From the NCBI RefSeq assembly GCF_030253575.1, contig NC_080559.1, forward strand, positions 6,578,501 to 6,642,500: a DNA stretch of 64,000 nt. Reading direction: 5' to 3'. This document shows, piece after piece, positions 58,439 through 64,000 of this stretch. Position numbers and translations under genes: made by a program. Position 1 is the stretch's first letter. The number at the start of each line of letters is the position of its first letter. Under the pieces are notes generated by a model. The model was not told where the DNA came from. It did not search any database and saw only the letters and a program-made list of their open reading frames with translations. This DNA comes from Rhododendron vialii. Lineage: Eukaryota > Streptophyta > Magnoliopsida > Ericales > Ericaceae.

Positions 58439-58698
58439 AAATTCAAGGCTCACGTACGTACTCTCACTTTAAACCGTTTTGGCACCCAATACACGAAATG
58501 TCTACAAACGGGTTATCATTTTCAACATATTCATACCACTTCATTAATTACCCCTGTTCAAAAAGCCAAAGTACATACACAACCCCTAAGAGCTTATCTA
58601 CATCCATGGGCCGACTTCTTATTCTCGTGGATGTTTGTGCCATGAAGTACACCGAATAATAAGTGTCAATGCATCAAATGCAAAATACAACGTACCAT
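58439..58698. repeat. 260-bp duplicated segment, copy B
   Basis: Copy of 43635-43894. Its left edge coincides with the point where the PX pseudogene reading frame starts, and AAATTCAAGG is common to the exon edge and the repeat, so the junction may have formed through microhomology. Confidence 0.9.
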
Positions 58699-60204
58699 CT
58701 GTTGATTTTTGCTTTAAGCCTCCATAAAGTGAGGGTCGGGTTTGAACAAAACACACAAAACAAAGAAATAAGTTAAGATTACAAGAACTTAGCCATTGGA
58801 GCTAATTAATATTAGGTGTGCTGATGGATGTCAATACGGCATCCGATATTGAGACGCTATATAGTTTTGGCTACGATTAAAAGAAGAAAAAATTACCCTA
58901 ACCCTAATCCAAGTCATCATAAGATTGTAAATATTTTTTTTATTGAAGTATCTCACTGCACACGTGAATTTGGAAATTGAGAAATGTGTGAATTTGTGAA
59001 CAATATATGGAGTGTGAATTTAAGGGTTTGAAGATTTTATTTTACATTATTATATATTCAATATGAATCTTGTTTTATAGATCTCGTCCAAGAATTTTTA
59101 CTAGATTTTTTGATATTTTTACTCATAAACTGTTTCAGTTTTACAGTACTAGTATATGTAAAACAAAAAAAAGTTTGCGTAATTTGTAATTTACATTACT
59201 CCCTTCTGTTCCATTTTGATAGTGCCATTTGAGGATTTTAACTTTTTAAGGAAGCATAATGATTACGTTAAAGTTAAAAGTATTTAACTTTTCTATTATA
59301 CCTTATTAAAAATGATTAAATTGTTGTAGGTAGTACTCCTAGTATTTTATGGACAGTTTAACTTAAAAAAAAAAACTAGTGACAGAATCAGACCGTCCGT
59401 TTTATAAACCAAATCTAATTTTTGGAATAAATATTGATGTCCGATCGAGCTGATTTTTTGCGTAGACCTTTTAATTTGCAATCCCTATAAGATGAACGAT
59501 TCAAATTACTGTAGTGAATGCTCGGTATGACCCACAATGGACGGTGATGAAAACTCCATGGTTTCTACCTCATTCGGATAGAACACATTCTGTAAGAGTA
59601 ATACTCCAGTGGAATTTTATCAAGTTTCTATTGGTTTAGAAAAGTGGATTATGTATTTTGGAACGTCCCGAAATGATATATTGGACTATCAAGTTGAGAC
59701 AGAGGGAAAATATTTTTCCGATATTATTTATTTTGTGTAATTTGTTGTTTAAATTTTTGTCATATTTTAAGAGGTTAATCATTCAATGGAAGAGATTAGA
59801 AAAAAAAAAATGAAAAATATGAATCGAAGTTGAAAAAAATCTAGATAAGACAATACTCTTGTATCGGACAAAAAAAAAACAAGATTTTTTTATTTATTTA
59901 TGTTTGATCAAAAAATTTAATGTATAAATTATTCGACGAGGCAAATGATTGTAAAAAATAGGTGATAGAAAAGAGTTTTGAGACGGTGGTTCCCAGAAGT
60001 ATGAAATAATTACTCGGAACAACGAGACCTTCGAAGGTAAAGTATCAAACACTTTCATGGATCGAGTTTAATGTAGTAACATTTTGGATAGTTTTATGAG
60101 GCGGGACCCAGAAGAAACACTGTTTTGATTTGCAGGGGACCAATCGGCGAAGGGAAAAGATCAGAAGAAAGCATAAAATTGCCGATTTCCCCTCCCTCCT
60201 ACTG
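58699..60204. other. Intergenic stretch upstream of the FIP2-like gene
   Basis: AT-rich. ACTCCCTTCTGTTCCATTTT at 59203-59222 resembles one Stowaway end without a partner. The promoter and 5' UTR of the FIP2-like gene should lie near 60000-60204, but I see no convincing TATA box. Confidence 0.4.
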
Positions 60205-63200
60205 ATGACGATGCGGATGCACTTCGAGGTTTGTTCATCGCTCGTCCGTCTCAGCATCGGTGAGCAACACCTCTCTCTCTCTCTCTCTCTCGTTCAATTT
60301 TGATGAGACTCTTCAATTTGTGTGATTGAGATGCCAATTGAATTTGAATTTTCACGCCTTTATGATATGGGTCATTCAGACCCTAACGATTGGTTTGCCG
60401 GGCGGATAAGGTTTTGTGGGATGAGGAAGTGGGATGGATAAGGGGTGGATATGTTATAAAGGAGAATTAGTTAAGGAGGAGGGATTAGTAACTAAGAAAG
60501 GGTTTTGTTTGGTGGTTGAAATGCATGGGTAAGAGCATCCACAATGGCCTAATCAAAACCCAAAAGGTTGCCAAGGTTAAGGTTCCTAAGTCTTGGACTA
60601 GTTTCCAATGATTAGTATTTGCATTTGAAGGCACAGTGTTTTCTCACCATTCTTGTGATAATTCATGGTAGATGATTTGAAATATTACGAAAACATGTTT
60701 TTGTATAACTTATGCTTATTCTACCCGTATCCTAGTTTTCTGGTTGTTTTCCGTATCCCTTATTCATAATGCATTGTATCAGTATCCCTTGTCGATATCT
60801 ATTATCTTTTCTTTCAGTGGTTTTTGGGTGAGTTGCTTTTACTTGTACGGTTGCTTTTGTGCACAAAGTGTTTGTCAAATGCATTAGTGATCCTAGCTAT
60901 TATTGGTGTTCTATCAAAAGGAGGAATGCTAAATTCAATTTGCTTATGTTTTTGCCTATGTATGTGAACTTATGGTTTATCTACGCTAATTTTGCTTCTG
61001 CTTGTGTGTATTGCCCACATGCAACTTGCCTGAATAAGGCCGGTGCCTTGCCTTGCACCTTGTTCTTAGGCCCCAACAGGCCTCAGTGCTCCAGTCACCT
61101 TTAATTTCTAAACTTGCACATATTTTATTTAACGCTCTCTATCCTTCTACTTGTGCGTTTGCGTTGTGGTTCCTCATACTTTCTTTTCAGGCAATTAACT
61201 CTTTTTGCCCATGATCTTGACATGGTAGATAGTAAAATTTGCGTAATATTTTGCCTTATTTGTCCAGTGCAGATGTATGTTTAGTTATTTTCATAACAGC
61301 TGAATTTTTGTGCGTTGTCTTTCAATTTCAAGGGGGGAAGAAGTTTTGCACGACAGTGGGTACCTTAACTCAAAGGGAGCCTGATTCAATGCTTGCTGCG
61401 ATGTTCAGTGGCCGTCACACTCTATGCCAAGACTCGGAGAAGGTATATACAACGGTCATGAATAGACATCTAAATGCCCTTATGTTGGGGGCTAACATAC
61501 CTGCACTAATGTACAAGATCCCATGAATACTCTGTATGCTTGGGTGAGAGTAGGATGGTGACCAATGGGATTTCCTCGCGATCTATCTTTTTTTGTTTTA
61601 TTTATAGTATATAATAATTCCAGAACAGTTCATGTTATGTTTGCTGGGCAGAAAGAGAGGGAAAAGGCTGGTGGGCTATTTAAGAGCATTGCCTTTTATT
61701 TGCTAAAATATTTTGCTTCATTGAGGGTAGGATAGTCAATTAGTTGATAAAATCTCCTCATCTTTTCTCTTCCCCCCTCAACCAAACTGAAAGGGTAAGA
61801 CAACCCAATCCCTTCCTAAGTTTCCCGTTCCCTTTCTTCACCGAAACAGAGTAAGAAGACCAGATCCCTTCCCTAGCTGCGTTGTTCCCTTCTGTCCTCA
61901 CCCTCCACCAAATATAGGATCATAGTACTCCATCTTGTATTTGGGTCAACCGTTGGTTTTGACAAGAGTTCGTTATTATGAAATTTCCCCAAAAAGTTGC
62001 ATGGACTGTGGAACAAACCTTTGCAATTTTGCTTAACTTTAATTTAGAGTCCTAAGAAGAGATATCCGAAACTCAAGAGAAATTATTCATATTTGCTCAT
62101 GAGTTTTTTTTGAAACTGAAGTGAGCTGATCTATCGTTCTATTATTTCTGGGTTACCGTGATAGAATTCTTTTTTGCGGTTCCCTGAAATGGTAAAGCTT
62201 TTATCCTAGTGAATATTGAATAAATGTACTACGTCTATTCTTCCATGTGTGCGAGAAATTGATTGATTGATTGCTCATATTGCTGCAGGGGTATGTCTTT
62301 GTCGATAGGGATGGTAAACATTTTCGGCATATTTTAAACTGGTTGAGGGATGGTGTTGTTCCCACTTTGGAAGATAATGAATATTCAGAGCTTCTTCGGG
62401 AAGCAGAATACTATCAGCTTCTTGTAAGCCATTCTATCTTCCATGTGCAAATCATCCATTGTCTAGCTTCATTCTTAGAACAGTTTGGACTCTTGGTTTG
62501 ACATTAACCAACTGAATGCAATTGGAGAACATTTTCCTGCTTCAAATTATCGATACAGTGCAAGAATGATGATTGCCAGTTTGTTTTTAGAAAGCATCAA
62601 TTTTCATTTGGGTATAGACGGTCGCTCTTTATTCTGGGTAAAATGAAGCCGTTAAATTGTGCATTGGGCGGCTGGCAGCCTTAGATCTTTAGTTCCACCA
62701 GAGAATGACCTGATGAATCGGAATCCACTTAACTTATTAAGAAAGACAACAATGCAACCTCCTCACAAAGGAGACAGTCATTATGCGCTCCAGACAACAT
62801 ATCTAAGTCATCCCCATTCCTTTGTTTTCCTCTACTTTCTGTGTTTTCTTGTTTAGAGTTACTTTTAGTAGTTATATTAGGATGGTCTATCACTTGAGAA
62901 GATGTTGTCCATTTTGTGTAAGAGAAAAGGTCCAGTTTGATGGATTTGCCTGAATTTTAGTTTGTGAATTAGATGCCAGCACGAGGTATTCTATTTCTTT
63001 GAAGGCTGAGACTGTTTTTTTTTTTTTTTTTGATCTTCAAGGTTGAGACTGTTTGGTACATTAGTATTGGGGAAGCCCAGGCAATGGGTAACCTTGGTTC
63101 GAATGAAGACAGCTTGAAAAGTTTGACCACATTTGAAGCATAGTCCATGGATTTCCTATCAACTGCTATTTGAGAGATTTGTGGACATTATTTTGGAACA

Positions 63201-64000
63201 TTGTGATGTGCTACATGTCCCTTTTGTTTTGGATAAAAACTGATACTTCACTTTATGTTGAGAGCTTTTATAGTTATAGTATTGCTGACGCTGCGTACTT
63301 TTATTTTGGTTCTTGACAAGAGATCGTTATTATGAATGATTCTTGAAACTGGAAATTGTCAAGGCATTTGCTGTAATTGAATTAATTACATTTTATTGTT
63401 CGATAAATGCCTGATTGAGGTGAAGTTGATGATCAAAAGAAAAAAAAAGGTGAAGTTTGAATACCTGTTGAAGTATACAGAAGTGTCATACACAATACCC
63501 TGTTTGTTTTATGTTTTTGTGGGTGTTTGTGTGGTATCCCCTAGATAAAACGTAGTTTTGGTGTCTCTTCATGAGATAGTACTGTTTGTGTCTATCAACC
63601 TGAAAAATTGTTGTCTCTATCATAAGAAGACCTTCTGTGCTTAATTCTAGGGACTGATAGAAGGAATCAATGCTGCTTTGGATAAGAGGAAAGAGAATGA
63701 GGAGTTGGATTCTGAATTGACACGTACTGATATCATCAAATGCATTCAGTCTGAAAAAGTCAGGTTTCGAGGAGTGAACCTTTCTGGCCTTGATCTTTCT
63801 AAGCTGGTAATGTTCCTTGCCCCTGGATTTTATGTTTTGGATATTTCTGTCAGCTAGTATTTAAAGGCGTATGCTGCCTTCCACTACTTTGCACGTTTGT
63901 GCATGCGTGATTCCGTGAACATAGTGTTGAATTGCATCACATGTTAACCATGTCTGCTGGCTGGATTTCATCAATTCAAAGGTGATGATCCAAAGCCTTC
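60205..64000 (+). CDS. FIP2: BTB (KCTD/T1-type) and pentapeptide-repeat protein, FIP2-like, 5' exons
   Basis: FIP2 (FH protein interacting protein 2) is a KCTD-like BTB protein; such proteins can act as CUL3 adaptors, and FIP2 was found through binding formin AFH1. Exons seen: 60205-60259, 61333-61442, 62289-62423, 63651-63806, all with GT/AG borders and matching phases; the gene leaves the window after 63807. The N-terminus MTMRMHFEVCSSLVRLSIGG joins the T1 motif GGKKFCTTVGTLTQREPDSM, MFSGRHTL, then GYVFVDRDGKHFRHILNWLR, DGVVPTLEDNEYSELLREAE and YYQLL. The fourth exon gives TDIIKCIQSEKVRFRGVNLS and GLDLSKL, where the pentapeptide repeats begin. The start ATG at 60205 is the first of three close Met codons (60205, 60211, 60217). 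Intron 1 starts with a CT microsatellite. Confidence 0.9.
60274..60293. repeat. (CT)n tract just after a 5' splice site
   Basis: About ten CT units, 14 bp after the donor of FIP2-like exon 1. Confidence 0.85.
61443..62288 (+). other. FIP2-like intron 2
   Basis: Non-coding, no mobile element recognised. The other introns (60260-61332, 62424-63650) are likewise without defined insertions. Confidence 0.5.

Larger units (their letters stand above)
52179..58439 (-). pseudogene. PX-domain sorting-nexin-like gene (PX plus nexin C), decayed and truncated
   Basis: The family (PXA, PX and nexin-C domains, At2g15900 type) binds endosomal phosphoinositides. Blocks in gene order: 58439-57272 (linker, SGDGQDILNS, DSFLKLRCE, in-frame TAG at 57692-57694 where Trp is expected), 57168-56816 (VLGANNVKGGSRKFTVYSIS, then a MITE, then NSWSIKRR), 56639-56495 (FRHFEELHRHLKEFPEYNLH, PX core), about 54720-54480 (acidic linker), 53968-53847 (WIPPNLSAPLLDLVDVVFQL), 53801-about 53665 (AFWVAKQILQLGMGDAFDDW, nexin C), about 52565-52440 (WPDGIFITKHRKRRQ), 52250-52179 (DNAPAAIVGFIGHKEYE, then TAA at 52209-52211). 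The PXA part is missing: the gene breaks at 58439 into a 260-bp repeat. Introns are kept, so it is a decayed gene copy. Confidence 0.85.

Overview
This is AT-rich plant nuclear DNA. The evidence is intron-split genes with GT..AG junctions, plant-specific protein families (a DUF639 protein, an F-box/DUF295 protein, a plant p23, a BTB/pentapeptide protein of the FIP2 type) and a dense, nested set of plant transposons. Gene structure and TE families fit a eudicot, perhaps an asterid; the species cannot be read from the sequence. All gene identities below come from recognising protein motifs by eye, not from a database search.

Layout. 1-9924 (+): 3' part of a p23-type HSP90 co-chaperone gene. Its 6.9-kb intron carries an antisense L1-type LINE (599-6628, 13-bp target duplication), which itself carries a TTG-tailed SINE-like element. 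A tRNA-type SINE lies in the last intron. 12184-20406 (-): a ten-exon DUF639 membrane-protein gene, convergent with p23, with a second SINE in intron 1. 20560-29738: no intact gene; MITEs (Stowaway, hAT), a hAT transposase remnant joined to a foldback repeat, a decayed XAP5/XCT-like gene fragment, and a second copy of the TTG-tailed SINE. 29744-36701 (-): a Ty3/gypsy element of Tat-like layout with two LTRs, a gag start, no pol, and an antisense plant-mobile-domain ORF with its own TATA-like box. 36931-41442: a non-autonomous CACTA element carrying two exons of a ROP/RAC GTPase gene. 42600-43061: LRR fragment of an NLR gene. 44845-46215 (-): intact F-box/DUF295 gene with a three-copy 0.5-kb tandem repeat directly upstream. 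47.8-51 kb: foldback MITEs and a gypsy gag-protease remnant. 52179-58439 (-): a decayed PX/sorting-nexin gene broken by two nonsense codons, a MITE inside an exon, a Pack-MULE-like element, a TRIM-like element and a Stowaway MITE. 60205->64000 (+): first four exons of a FIP2-like BTB/pentapeptide gene, running off the window.

There is no operon-like logic. The four living genes are independent housekeeping or regulatory genes (HSP90 co-chaperone, membrane protein, ubiquitin-ligase adaptor, BTB adaptor). The points of most interest are the TTG-tailed SINE family, one copy of which carries an inverted copy of its own flank; the antisense ORF kept in a pol-less gypsy element; the ROP exon capture by CACTA; and the very clean insertion footprints in the PX pseudogene.
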